A DNA stretch of 64,000 nucleotides from Rhodobacter sp. TJ_12 (lineage in GTDB: Bacteria > Pseudomonadota > Alphaproteobacteria > Rhodobacterales > Rhodobacteraceae). The stretch is taken from the NCBI RefSeq assembly GCF_020023995.1, contig NZ_NRRD01000005.1, positions 94,742 through 158,741 on the forward strand, written 5' to 3'. Both the position numbers and the translations under genes were made by a program. This document shows positions 1 to 8,667 of the stretch, piece after piece; position 1 is the first letter of the stretch; every line of letters begins with the position of its first letter. The notes below the pieces were generated by a model. It made no database searches, was not told the origin of the DNA, and saw only the letters and a program-made list of their open reading frames with translations.

Positions 1-1628
1 TCGATCAGATCGGCGTAATTCGCCGCCGAAACCGCCAGATCAGGGCCCGCCTCGGCCTGCAAATCCGCCACGATCCGTTGACAGGCCTGCCCCGCCGCGC
101 CCAGCCACAATTCGCTGGCCGCGACGCTGCCTTCTGGCCCAGCGCAAAATCCTTCGAGCAAAGTCTGATGCGCCGCGAGCCAATGCGGGATGGTTTCGCG
201 GCCCGGTGGCACGATCTGCGCCAACAAATCGGCCAGCCAGGCGCCCCAAAGCGCCTGTTCGGGCGGGCCAGCCGCACCCCAAGAGCGGATATCCTCTGCT
301 GTGGGGAAGGCCGGGCCATCGCGGCGCAGTTTCAACTCCAATTCGCGCGTCAGGCGCAAATGCGTGCCGCGTCTGGCCGAGCCGGTGGCGACCAGCGGAT
401 GTTTCAGCACGACCAGCAGGCTTTCAAGCGTCAGCGGGCGCCCCAAGAGCCGCGCAAGATGGCGCAACAGCCGCCCCGGCGCGGTTTGCGCCAAGGGCTG
501 GCCTGCGGAATCATCGGGAATAATCGCCCACCGGTCCAGCGCCGCCGCGACCCGGCGCGTCAGCATCCGGTCGGGGGTGACAAGCGCTGCGGTTTGCCCC
601 CGCTCCACCGCGTCCCGCAAGATCAGCGCCAGCGCAAGGGCCTCTTGCCGCGGATCGGCGGCCTCCAGCAAGGTGATATCGGCGCAGCGCGCGGGCAGAT
701 CGTCCAAAGCCTGGCCTTCGCGCATCCATTGATCGGTCACGGGCGAAGGGCGCAGGGCCAAAGACACAAGCGCATTGCGCCCCGGCGCGGGTGGGGCAGC
801 GGCGGTCCAAGGCTGCACCTGCGCGGGCCCCATGCCAAGCCCTTCCAAAAGCGCAAGAAAGCGATATTGCGGATGATCTTCGATCGGAAAAGGGCCAGAA
901 CAGAGACTGTTCCACGCCGCATCGGGCATATCGAAATCAAACCCCGGCAGCACCAGCGCGCCTTGCGGTAATTGCGCCACCGCCTGCATCAAAAGCCGCG
1001 TCGCACCCCGCGACCCGGTAGAGCCCGCCACAATCACCCGCCCCGGATCGGGCGTTTCCGCCCAGTTTTGCACCAGATATTCAACGACATGACGCTGCCG
1101 TGCCTCGGGGTCGGGCGTGGTGTCATTTGCAAAATACCGCGCCACGATCTGAATGAAACGCAGGCTTTGGTGCCAATGCTCGGCGTGGGAGTCATGGATA
1201 TCTAGCTGTTCGAGCGCCTCGGGCGGCACGCCTTCGCTGTGCATCTCATCCATCAAGGCGGCCAAACTGTCAGTCAGGCTGAAAATGCCGCTGCCGGTTT
1301 CAAAGGCGGGCAGACCGCGCGCCAAACCCTCGACCAATTGCGCCAGTTCCAGCTTGCGGCGCAACGGCGGCATGGCGGGCGGAAGCCCCGGCACCGGAAA
1401 GCGCACCAGATCCGAAATAAGCTGCAAACGCGGCAAAAACCGGGTGCCGCGGCGGTCAAACGCTTCGCGCACACGGCGCTGCATCCGGCCCGAGTTGAGG
1501 TAAAGCCGCGTGCGCGCCATCTCTTCGGGCGGGGCGTCGGACAGCCGATCGATCAGCCCATCAACCAGTTCCGTTGCGAAATCCACCCCGCAGGGCAGCG
1601 CGAAAACCTTTGGCTCAGCTTGCGGCAT
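1..1628 (-). CDS. addB: AddB, helicase-nuclease subunit (N-terminal part, cut by window edge)
   Basis: The reading frame runs off the left edge, so about 542 N-terminal codons are visible. AddB works with AddA in a helicase-nuclease complex that processes double-strand breaks for RecA. The N-terminus (MPQAEPKVFALPCGVDF) and the following text (RTRLYLNSGRMQRRVREAF) resemble the alphaproteobacterial AddB helicase-like domain; the nuclease domain would lie outside the window. The start at 1628 gives a 14-base overlap with the upstream nucleotidyltransferase, which indicates translational coupling. The tsaE-amgK-murU-addB order is familiar in alphaproteobacteria. The identification comes from this order and the residual similarity, not from a catalytic motif. 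Confidence 0.8.
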   Translation of the reverse strand, partial: MPQAEPKVFALPCGVDFATELVDGLIDRLSDAPPEEMARTRLYLNSGRMQRRVREAFDRRGTRFLPRLQLISDLVRFPVPGLPPAMPPLRRKLELAQLVEGLARGLPAFETGSGIFSLTDSLAALMDEMHSEGVPPEALEQLDIHDSHAEHWHQSLRFIQIVARYFANDTTPDPEARQRHVVEYLVQNWAETPDPGRVIVAGSTGSRGATRLLMQAVAQLPQGALVLPGFDFDMPDAAWNSLCSGPFPIEDHPQYRFLALLEGLGMGPAQVQPWTAAAPPAPGRNALVSLALRPSPVTDQWMREGQALDDLPARCADITLLEAADPRQEALALALILRDAVERGQTAALVTPDRMLTRRVAAALDRWAIIPDDSAGQPLAQTAPGRLLRHLARLLGRPLTLESLLVVLKHPLVATGSARRGTHLRLTRELELKLRRDGPAFPTAEDIRSWGAAGPPEQALWGAWLADLLAQIVPPGRETIPHWLAAHQTLLEGFCAGPEGSVAASELWLGAAGQACQRIVADLQAEAGPDLAVSAANYADLI

Positions 1629-2307
1629 CGGCCAACATCTCCTCGGCAAGCGCAATGCAGTCGGGCCGGCCCACATCGCACCAGCCGCCCGAGTGCACAA
1701 CACCATAGGCACGCCCGGCCGCGATGATCTGGTTCCATAACAAATTAAGCGAAAAAGCCTGTTCTGAAATCGTCTCTAATCCAGCGGGATCGAGGATTTG
1801 CGCGCCAGTGTAAACATAGCCCGGACCGCGCCGGATTTGCCCATCGGGCAGAAGCGTGAAATCCCCCTCCCCTTGATACCCCCGCGCCGCCGCAACCGGC
1901 ACAAGCGCCAAAAGCGCCGACATTCGAGCAGGCTCCCAAGCCGCGCGCAGGGTTTGCAGCACATTCGGCCCGGTCCAAGCCGCATCGGTATTGAGCGTGA
2001 AGACCGGCCCCGGCCCCAAAAGCGGCAGCGCCTTGCGCAAACCGCCCCCGGTTTCCAAAAGCGCATCGCTTTCCTCCGACACCACGACATCGCGCCCCGC
2101 CAGATGCGCGGCAACCTGATCGCCAAGATAATGCGTGTTGGCTACGACGCGGCCGATCTGCGCGCCCTGCACCAGCGCCAAGGCATGATCGATCAAGGGG
2201 CACCCCGCCACCGCGATCAACGGTTTGGGCCGGGTTTCCGTCAAATGCTTCATCCGCGTGCCGCGCCCGGCCGCAAAAAGCATCAGCGCATCGGGTGGTG
2301 TCCGCAT
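1615..2307 (-). CDS. murU: MurU-like nucleotidyltransferase
   Basis: A 230-residue sugar-phosphate nucleotidyltransferase. The N-terminal loop AAGRGTRMKHLTETRPKP is the nucleotide-binding signature G-x-GTRM-x-x-LT-x-x-x-PKPL; a later VFTLNTDAAW matches the metal-binding aspartate segment. Its neighbour is an AmgK-like kinase, the pair known from Pseudomonas to convert recycled MurNAc through MurNAc-1-phosphate to UDP-MurNAc, bypassing de novo synthesis. Function is inferred from that pairing; a mannose- or glucose-1-phosphate transferase is the alternative. It overlaps amgK by 25 bases and addB by 14. An internal ATG at 2283 is a less likely start because the family signature begins close to residue 9. 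Confidence 0.78.
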   Translation of the reverse strand: MRTPPDALMLFAAGRGTRMKHLTETRPKPLIAVAGCPLIDHALALVQGAQIGRVVANTHYLGDQVAAHLAGRDVVVSEESDALLETGGGLRKALPLLGPGPVFTLNTDAAWTGPNVLQTLRAAWEPARMSALLALVPVAAARGYQGEGDFTLLPDGQIRRGPGYVYTGAQILDPAGLETISEQAFSLNLLWNQIIAAGRAYGVVHSGGWCDVGRPDCIALAEEMLADAAS

Positions 2308-3281
2308 TCGCGTTTCATCCTCTCGATCAAATCGGCATCGGGCGGCGGCAGCGCCGCATCGACGGCGTCGCGCAGCGGGGACAAGCGCGGATGGGCCAGA
2401 TTGCGCTGCAACGCCCCCCAGACCCGGGGCATCAGCGCCAGATAGCCGGGCTTGCCCATCGCAAGGCAGAGCCGCGCAAAAATACCCAAAATCCGCAAAG
2501 CGCGCTGCGCGCCCAAAAGCGCATAGGCAAATTCGAAAGTATCAAGGTCAACCCCACGCAGCCGGGCATAGCGGGCGCGTTCGGCCGCCTCGATTACGGG
2601 GGGCACATCGCGGCGTGCATCTTGCAAAGCAGAGACCAGATCATAGGCTGGATGGGCCACCACCGCGTCTTGAAAATCCAGCAGCCCCAACCGGGCTGGG
2701 CCAGAGCGCTCCGGTAGCCAGATGACGTTTTCGGCGTGAAAATCGCGCAAAGCCAAAACCGACGAAACAGGATCTGTTTCACCATAAAGCTGGGCAATCA
2801 GCGGCGCCAGTTCCGCAGCGGCGTCGCTGTTGTGCACCGGATACCACTCCGGCAGTAACGTCACCAGATCCCCCAGCGCCGGGCCATCCAACACCGGCAC
2901 GATGTTGGGCGCGGGGATTTGATGCAGCGCCAGAAGGAAATCTGTGATCGCAGCATAATATGCGGCCTCCTGCGCGGGCTGGTCGCGCAAAAGCCGCGCC
3001 AAAAGCGCATCGCCAAAATCTTCAAGCAGCATCAACCCCAGATCGGGCGCACTGGCCAAAAGACGCGGGGCGGAAAAGCCCTGTTCTAAAAGCCACGCAT
3101 CAATGCGGCAAAAGCGGGTGAATTCCACCCCCGGGGCGGCAACCATCAAGACCGCCGTCTGCGCATCTAGGTGTAGCCGCTCATACCGGCGGGCCGAGGC
3201 ATCCCCCGCCAACGCAGACCGTTGCGCCGCGCCCCATCCTGCGCCCGCGACGAAGGCGGTGATTTCGGCCTCAGTTGCCAT
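2283..3281 (-). CDS. amgK: AmgK-like anomeric sugar kinase (aminoglycoside phosphotransferase fold)
   Basis: A 332-residue kinase of the aminoglycoside/choline phosphotransferase fold. The catalytic segment LRDFHAENVIWL gives Asp180 and Asn185, and LLDFQDA gives the metal-binding Asp202, the usual H-x-D-x(4)-N plus DxD-like arrangement. AmgK phosphorylates the anomeric carbon of MurNAc and GlcNAc for the cell-wall recycling shunt, and the downstream MurU-like gene supports that role. I chose the ATG at 3281 because it opens the conserved N-terminus (MATEAEITAFV) and overlaps tsaE by 11 bases; an in-frame start at 3485 would put 68 residues inside tsaE. The substrate is inferred. Confidence 0.8.
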   Translation of the reverse strand: MATEAEITAFVAGAGWGAAQRSALAGDASARRYERLHLDAQTAVLMVAAPGVEFTRFCRIDAWLLEQGFSAPRLLASAPDLGLMLLEDFGDALLARLLRDQPAQEAAYYAAITDFLLALHQIPAPNIVPVLDGPALGDLVTLLPEWYPVHNSDAAAELAPLIAQLYGETDPVSSVLALRDFHAENVIWLPERSGPARLGLLDFQDAVVAHPAYDLVSALQDARRDVPPVIEAAERARYARLRGVDLDTFEFAYALLGAQRALRILGIFARLCLAMGKPGYLALMPRVWGALQRNLAHPRLSPLRDAVDAALPPPDADLIERMKRECGHHPMR

Positions 3282-3759
3282 GAAAACCCGCCTCAAGCGA
3301 GTCCAGCCGGGCAGCCCAGTCCGGCCCACCGCAAAGCCGCACGCGCCGCGAGGCCCCGCCATTTTCAAGCGAAAACCGCAAGGATAGAGCCTTTTCGGGC
3401 TGATCTTGGCCCAACCGCTCGGGCCATTCGACAAGGCAGATCGCGGTGTCAAACGCCTCGTCCAGACCCAGTTCGATCGCCTCATCGGGATGGGTCAGCC
3501 GGTAAAGATCGGCATGCCAGATTTCGGGCTCCGCCCCATAGGTTTGCACCAGCGTGAAGGTGGGCGAGGGCACATCTTCCGCCGATCCCAGCCGTGCGCG
3601 GATCAGGGCGCGCGCGAAATGCGTTTTGCCTGCACCGATCGGGCCATCAAGCAGCAGGACATCGCCCGGCAGGACCAGCGCGGCAAAGGTTTCGCCCAGC
3701 CGCGCAGTGGCATCGGCATCGGGCAGATCGAGGGTGAAAAGATCGGCATCATCGGGCAT
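3271..3759 (-). CDS. tsaE: tRNA threonylcarbamoyladenosine synthesis ATPase TsaE
   Basis: A 162-residue P-loop ATPase. The Walker A sequence GPIGAGKT lies at about residues 39-46, followed by the family's SPTFTLVQ and WHADLYRL segments. TsaE acts with TsaD and TsaB in the cytoplasm to place the t6A modification at position 37 of ANN-decoding tRNAs. The length is normal. It is the first of the coupled genes tsaE-amgK-murU-addB on minus and overlaps amgK by 11 bases. The ATG at 3759 sits 40 bases from the end of the PAS protein gene. Confidence 0.94.
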   Translation of the reverse strand: MPDDADLFTLDLPDADATARLGETFAALVLPGDVLLLDGPIGAGKTHFARALIRARLGSAEDVPSPTFTLVQTYGAEPEIWHADLYRLTHPDEAIELGLDEAFDTAICLVEWPERLGQDQPEKALSLRFSLENGGASRRVRLCGGPDWAARLDSLEAGFHGN

Positions 3760-3799
3760 GGCCGCACTCTAGCGGCAACGCCCCGCGCGGCAAGCCCCC

Positions 3800-5419
3800 T
3801 CAGCGCAGCACAAGCTCGGCACTGTCTTGCGCGGCGGCCCGCGTCGCGCTGGGCGCGGCGATCAGCGCGGGATTGCGGGGCGTGAAGCTGGCCATCATCG
3901 CGCCACCGGCCATCGGCACGAAGCGGCAGGCAATCACCTCGCCATCGCGTTCACGGATCACCTCCCCCTCTACCAGACGCCGCTCGCCCAGCGTGGTGTT
4001 GAAGCTGCGCGCCGCAGCCCAAACTTCGGTCGGGGCGCATTGTGCCTGCCACAGCCGCACCGCCTCTTGGATCGTGCCTTGCGCCACCACATGGCGGCTG
4101 TCGACACCCCAAAGCCGGTCATAGGCGGCGTTTGAAACGGTCATCTCGCCACCGGGCTGAAACACGGCCACGGCTTCGACAAGATGATCCAGCAAATCCT
4201 GACTTTGTTCCAATTCCGTCCGGAACCGGCGCGTCAGCGTGGTTTCAGAGGAAACATCTTCGAACAAAAAGGCCACGGCACCATCGGGATGGGGCCGCCC
4301 CGTGACCCGATAGGTCTGCCCCGAGGGCAATGTCCAGGTTTCACTATGAAACCCTGTCGCCGCCGCCTGTTCCAGCTCGGTCATTTGTAACCGCCAGCTT
4401 CGGTAATCCTTGGGTTCGGGCATCATCCGCGCTTCGCGCAGCCGATCCCAAAAAGCGTAAAGCGTGGGCCGTTTGGATAGAAAATCCGGGCCAAGCTGCA
4501 TCAGATCGATCAGCGCGGGATTGAACAATTGCAATTGCCGCTGCCGGTCAAAGACCGCCAGACCAATGGGCAAATCGGCAAAAGTCTTGGTCAGCGTCTG
4601 CACGAAATCACGCAGCGCCTTTTCGGCGCGCACCGTCGCATCGGCGGGCAGCGCAAAATGCAGCGTGCCACGCTCCAGAGGGTGGGAATGGCAATCGAAC
4701 CATGCGTTTTTGTCTAAGCCGTTATCCCCAGCATCCTCCAGCCGCATCCGACGCGGGCCGGTGGCGCGCGCGACCGGGTCGAGGTCGAACAATCGCGGCA
4801 AAGGCCAAACCAACGCCTCGTCACTGTCGCAAAACGCCCCCGAACGCAGCACATAGGCGCGATTGGCCCAAGTGATCTGCCCGGTTTCATCTTCGCGCCA
4901 AACCAGAGCCGGCGCGCGATCCAGCGTCACCCGCAAAAGATCCAGCTCATCTTCCATGGCACGCTGTGACAGCCCATCGACCAAGATCCCGCGACCCTCG
5001 GCCTCGGGATCGATTAAGGTGATGCGCGCCAGACCGTTCACATCCTCGGCCACAAGGCGCAAAGGAGGCGACTGCCCGCTTTCGGATTTTGACAGCATCT
5101 CGATCCGACCGCGCGCCGCCAGTTGTGCGATGTTTGCGTCAAAACCCTTGAAGCGCGGGGCGAGAAAGGCTTGCAGCCGCGCCCAATCGCTCCCGGCCAT
5201 CGGCGCGGCATCTAAAAGCGTGCGCGCCGGGGCCGTGGCATCGATAAGATCGTGATCGTCAAACAAAAACACAGTCTGTTCCAGCACCGGATGCACCGGG
5301 GCCGGGGCGGTTTTGCGCGCTTTGCGGGCGGTAAAAGCCGCCACAGCTAACAGCGCCAAGGCCGCAGAAACGACCGACGTCGCAGCGATCAGCATCGCCT
5401 GAAAAAAATCCATCTGCAT
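3800..5419 (-). CDS. Membrane-anchored multi-PAS protein without kinase domain
   Basis: About 539 residues. One hydrophobic segment spans residues 8-29 and is followed by basic residues, so most of the chain should be cytoplasmic. PAS-like segments occur near residues 50-75, 170-190 (LVWREDETGQITWANRAY), 300 (GLAVFDRQRQLQLFNP) and 425 (EAVAVFQPGGEMTVSNAAYD). No H-box, ATP-binding N/G boxes, GGDEF or EAL motif follows; the chain ends in an Ala-rich tail. The ATG at 5419 is preferred over 5452 because a GAGAGG sequence lies ten bases upstream. It stands behind regB on the same strand and may be a sensory scaffold, but its partner and ligand are unknown. Confidence 0.75.
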   Translation of the reverse strand: MQMDFFQAMLIAATSVVSAALALLAVAAFTARKARKTAPAPVHPVLEQTVFLFDDHDLIDATAPARTLLDAAPMAGSDWARLQAFLAPRFKGFDANIAQLAARGRIEMLSKSESGQSPPLRLVAEDVNGLARITLIDPEAEGRGILVDGLSQRAMEDELDLLRVTLDRAPALVWREDETGQITWANRAYVLRSGAFCDSDEALVWPLPRLFDLDPVARATGPRRMRLEDAGDNGLDKNAWFDCHSHPLERGTLHFALPADATVRAEKALRDFVQTLTKTFADLPIGLAVFDRQRQLQLFNPALIDLMQLGPDFLSKRPTLYAFWDRLREARMMPEPKDYRSWRLQMTELEQAAATGFHSETWTLPSGQTYRVTGRPHPDGAVAFLFEDVSSETTLTRRFRTELEQSQDLLDHLVEAVAVFQPGGEMTVSNAAYDRLWGVDSRHVVAQGTIQEAVRLWQAQCAPTEVWAAARSFNTTLGERRLVEGEVIRERDGEVIACRFVPMAGGAMMASFTPRNPALIAAPSATRAAAQDSAELVLR

Positions 5420-5505
5420 GACTGCAGCACCTCTCGCCTGTCCCGCAGTCATAATTGATCAAGAAAGGTTAATGAGCCGTTAAATAGCCCCGGTGCGATT
5501 CACCA

Positions 5506-6909
5506 TTAGCTTTTGATCTGCATATTTTCGCCCAGCGGCCCAGCCTCGGGGGCCAGCAAACGGCCGATATGCCAGCGCAATTCCACCACCGCCCCCGAGC
5601 GACGCGGCACCGGCGCGTTCTTTTGATACGGCTCTGTTCCGTTGGTAAAGCGCAGTTTTGCCCCTGTCCGCTCCAGCAGCGTCTTGGCGATGAACAGACC
5701 CAATCCCATGCCTTCATATTCGGGCCGCTCCATCTTGTTGGAGCCGCGGCTGGAGATGAACGGATCGCCGATGCGGTTGATCACGCTGGGCGCATAGCCC
5801 CGGCCATCGTCGCAGACCCGCACGATGATGCTGCGGTCGGTCCATTCGGCATCGACCCAGACTGTGGTCTGGGCGAAATCGACGGCATTCTGAATAAGGT
5901 TGCGCAGCGCATGCACCAGTTCGGGATAACGGTAAATCGTCGGCTGACGTTCAGAGCCTGCCACGCCCGGAACACAGTCGAAATAGATCATCTTGCCCCG
6001 GTCCATATGCGGCTCTGCGGCCTCACGCAGCACCGCCAGAAGCGGCGCGGTGCGCAGATGCACGTCATCCTTGCCCGCGCGCCCCATCGACCGCAAAATA
6101 TCGCGGCAGCGGTCGGCCTGATCGCGGATCAGCACGGCGTCGTCATAAAGCTCTGGATCATCCGAAAGCTCATCGGCCAATTCAGACGACACCAGCTTGA
6201 TCGTGGCCAGCGGGGTGCCCAGTTCATGCGCGGCAGCGGCCACCACGCCGCCAAGGTCGGTCAGTTTTTGTTCGCGCGACAGCGCAAGTTGCGTGGCAAA
6301 AAGCGCATCCGACATGGAATGGATTTCCTGCGCGATCCGGTGCGCATAGGCCCCAAGGAATACAACGCCGATCACGATCGCGACCCATGTTCCGAATTCG
6401 ATCTGCATCGGAACGGAAATGATCGACCCGTCCTTGGTGGTCAGCGGTTCGGCCACCAGCGCGACAAGGGTGATCATCAAGATCGTCGCGCCGCCCAAAA
6501 GCAGCGTCGGGCGCAGCTTCAGCGCGGTTGCGGCAATCGTCACCGGCACAAGGATCAGCAGCGCAAACGGGTTGTTGAGCCCGCCAGTCAGCGTCAGCAA
6601 AACCGCAAGTTGGGCCGTGTCAAACAGCAAGGTCGTCGTGACCTCGGCCTGCGACAGGCGCCGCGATTCCGGGTAAAGCTTGATCGCCGCGATATTGGCC
6701 ACCACCGCCGCGCCAATGGTCACAAGACACAGCGGCAGGTTAAGGTGGATATCAAAGAAGGTCTGCGCGATCACAAGCGCCGCAAGCTGGCCGAAAATCG
6801 CCGCCCAGCGCAGCAAGATCAGCGTGCGCACCCGCACCCATTCCTGATGGCTCAACGTGGCCGAAATATCGAGTTCCACCCGATCGGGCGCCCGCAGCAG
6901 ATCGGCCAT
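5506..6909 (-). CDS. regB: Redox sensor histidine kinase RegB (PrrB)
   Basis: A 467-residue integral-membrane histidine kinase. Six or so membrane helices occupy residues 30-190. GGLNNPF at 109-115 is the quinone-interaction motif of RegB. The H-box AAHELGTPLATIK places the phospho-accepting His at 228, and Cys268 in DRCRDILRSMG matches the redox-active Cys of Rhodobacter RegB. The N box (NLIQNAVDFA) and G boxes (DDGRGY, GMGLGLF) are intact. RegB phosphorylates RegA when electron flow is low, controlling photosynthesis, respiration, and carbon and nitrogen fixation. It is divergent from senC-regA. The ATG at 6909 follows GAAGGCGAGG; an in-frame ATG at 6975 lacks that support and runs into the senC leader. 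Confidence 0.95.
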   Translation of the reverse strand: MADLLRAPDRVELDISATLSHQEWVRVRTLILLRWAAIFGQLAALVIAQTFFDIHLNLPLCLVTIGAAVVANIAAIKLYPESRRLSQAEVTTTLLFDTAQLAVLLTLTGGLNNPFALLILVPVTIAATALKLRPTLLLGGATILMITLVALVAEPLTTKDGSIISVPMQIEFGTWVAIVIGVVFLGAYAHRIAQEIHSMSDALFATQLALSREQKLTDLGGVVAAAAHELGTPLATIKLVSSELADELSDDPELYDDAVLIRDQADRCRDILRSMGRAGKDDVHLRTAPLLAVLREAAEPHMDRGKMIYFDCVPGVAGSERQPTIYRYPELVHALRNLIQNAVDFAQTTVWVDAEWTDRSIIVRVCDDGRGYAPSVINRIGDPFISSRGSNKMERPEYEGMGLGLFIAKTLLERTGAKLRFTNGTEPYQKNAPVPRRSGAVVELRWHIGRLLAPEAGPLGENMQIKS

Positions 6910-6998
6910 GACTGAAACCCTCGCCTTCCCCAAAATCCCCAGGCTCTTGATATTCCCGATGGGCTGGGCAATCAATGGGCCGCTCGAAAGGAGGCGTT
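6910..6998. promoter_or_regulatory. regB / senC divergent intergenic region
   Basis: This 89-base spacer separates the start of regB on minus from senC on plus and must hold both promoters and both ribosome binding sites. AAAGGAGG lies directly before the senC ATG at 6999. No clear -35/-10 pair was recognised by eye. In Rhodobacter the corresponding region is under RegA control; that is family knowledge, not read from this sequence. Confidence 0.5.
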
Positions 6999-7640
6999 AT
7001 GCCGATTTCCGCGAAAACCGCTGCGGCCGGTGCCGCGCTTGCCATCGTGGCCGTTTTGGGCGGCACATGGGCGCTCACCTTGGGAAGCGGGGCCAATGAT
7101 CCGTTCAAGGACTGCCGGGTTGGCGCACGCGCTGGCGCAGCGCAGATCGGCGGGCCCTTCACGCTTTTGTCGGAAACCGGCGAAACCGTGACCGACCGCG
7201 AGGTGATCACCAAGCCAAGCCTTGTCTATTTTGGCTATAGCTGGTGCCCCGATGTCTGCCCTATCGATAACACCCGCAATGCGGCCGCCGCCGATATGCT
7301 GGATGCGATGGGCTATGATGTGACACCGGTGTTCATTTCGGTCGATACGGCGCGGGACACGCCCGAAAGTCTGACCGAATACACTGATTTGATGAGCCCG
7401 AAGATGATCGGGCTGACCGGAACCGAAGCGCAGATCGATGCGGCGGTAAAGGCCTATCGGGCCTATTACAAGGTCGCCGACCCCACCGATCCGCAGACCT
7501 TGATCGATCATTCCACACAGACCTATCTGATGGATCCCGAACGCGGCTATCTGGATTTCTATGATCGCGATACGCCGCCTGAAGAAGTGGCACGCTCTGT
7601 TGCTTGCTTCATCGATACGCTGAAAACAAACGACAAATAA
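6999..7640 (+). CDS. senC: SCO1/SenC/PrrC copper protein
   Basis: A 213-residue thioredoxin-fold protein anchored by an N-terminal hydrophobic segment (residues 8-28), with the rest in the periplasm. The copper-binding CPDVCP motif gives Cys83 and Cys87, and the third ligand is His171 in LIDHSTQTYLMDP. SCO proteins deliver copper to the CuA or CuB site of terminal oxidases, and in Rhodobacter SenC/PrrC also feeds oxidase-derived signals to RegB. I chose the ATG at 6999 because AAAGGAGG stands just before it; the ATG at 6975 has no comparable site. It lies 78 bases before regA. Confidence 0.95.
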   Translation: MPISAKTAAAGAALAIVAVLGGTWALTLGSGANDPFKDCRVGARAGAAQIGGPFTLLSETGETVTDREVITKPSLVYFGYSWCPDVCPIDNTRNAAAADMLDAMGYDVTPVFISVDTARDTPESLTEYTDLMSPKMIGLTGTEAQIDAAVKAYRAYYKVADPTDPQTLIDHSTQTYLMDPERGYLDFYDRDTPPEEVARSVACFIDTLKTNDK

Positions 7641-7718
7641 TGCGCATCTGAGCAAGAAAAATTGACCAACGCGACAGATCGTCTTAGAACCTCACAAAAG
7701 GGTGTATAGGGAAAGACC

Positions 7719-8273
7719 ATGGCCGAAGAAGAATTCACCGAACTGGGCAGCGATCGCACGCTTCTCTTGGTCGACGACGACAATGCCTTCCTCACCCGGC
7801 TTTCCCGCGCGATGGAGAAGCGCGGCTTTCAGACCGAAATCGCCGAAACCGTGGCCGCTGGCAAAGCCATTGTGCAAAACCGGGCCCCGGCTTTTGCGGT
7901 GATCGACCTGCGTCTGGAAGACGGCAACGGGCTGGAAGTCGTGGAAGCTTTGCGCGAACGCCGCCCCGAAGCACGGATTGTGGTGTTGACCGGATATGGC
8001 GCCATTGCCACCGCCGTTGCCGCCGTGAAGATGGGCGCGACCGATTATTTGTCGAAACCGGCGGATGCGAACGATATTTCGAACGCGCTTTTGGCAAAGG
8101 GCGAAATGCTGCCACCGCCGCCGGAAAACCCGATGAGTGCCGACCGTGTGCGGTGGGAACATATCCAGCGGGTTTACGAATTGTGCGACCGCAACGTTTC
8201 GGAAACAGCACGCCGTTTGAATATGCACCGCCGGACCTTGCAGCGGATTTTGGCCAAACGCAGCCCGCGATAG
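7719..8273 (+). CDS. regA: Response regulator RegA (PrrA)
   Basis: A 184-residue response regulator. The receiver domain has the acidic pocket VDDDNAF (residues 18-24), the phospho-acceptor Asp63 in VIDLRLEDG, Thr in VLTGYG and Lys in YLSKPAD. A proline-rich linker (PPPPENP) leads to a Fis-type helix-turn-helix (NVSETARRLNMHRRTLQRIL). Length, Asp63 and the linker are typical of RegA/PrrA/ActR. It is phosphorylated by RegB and binds DNA upstream of photosynthesis, respiratory, CO2-fixation and nitrogen-fixation genes. It is preceded by senC and followed by hvrA, as in R. capsulatus. Confidence 0.96.
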   Translation: MAEEEFTELGSDRTLLLVDDDNAFLTRLSRAMEKRGFQTEIAETVAAGKAIVQNRAPAFAVIDLRLEDGNGLEVVEALRERRPEARIVVLTGYGAIATAVAAVKMGATDYLSKPADANDISNALLAKGEMLPPPPENPMSADRVRWEHIQRVYELCDRNVSETARRLNMHRRTLQRILAKRSPR

Positions 8274-8339
8274 CTTTCGCATAGCTTGCATTATTCAATA
8301 TAGTATTAGATATCCGCTGAAACCCCGAAGGAGGCTTCA

Positions 8340-8651
8340 ATGGATATCGACCATCTTTCCCTGAGCGAACTGAAAGCGCTGCGCTCCAAAGTCGAAAAAG
8401 CAATCGACAGTTATGAAGAGCGCAAAAAGAAAGAAGCGCTTGCTGAACTGGAAGATGCGGCGCGCAAAATGGGCTATTCGCTGTCTGAACTGACCGCTTT
8501 GGGCGTTAAGAAAGCCCGCAAAACGGTGGCACCGAAATATGCGAACCCGGAAAACGCCTCTGAAACGTGGACTGGGCGTGGGCGCAAGCCGAAATGGGTT
8601 GAAGCCGCGTTGAATGCGGGCAAATCTCTTGAGGATCTGTTGATCAAGTAA
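8340..8651 (+). CDS. hvrA: H-NS-family regulator HvrA
   Basis: A 103-residue nucleoid-associated protein. The first half is a charged coiled coil (LRSKVEKAIDSYEERKKKEA) for oligomerisation. The C-terminus carries the H-NS DNA-binding core, YANPENASETWTGRGRKPKW, with the TWTGRGR-P-W loop that inserts into the minor groove. In R. capsulatus HvrA lies just behind regA and tunes photosynthesis and nitrogen-fixation genes; Spb of R. sphaeroides is related. An AAGGAGG ribosome binding site precedes the ATG. Its 66-base spacer from regA is AT-rich and may contain a separate promoter. Confidence 0.92.
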   Translation: MDIDHLSLSELKALRSKVEKAIDSYEERKKKEALAELEDAARKMGYSLSELTALGVKKARKTVAPKYANPENASETWTGRGRKPKWVEAALNAGKSLEDLLIK

Positions 8652-8667
8652 ACCCGCGCTTTGCGGA

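Noticed and set aside
5569..6915. A 448-codon open frame on plus opposite regB
   Set aside because: It is a shadow of regB; composition is extreme in Arg, His and Gln.
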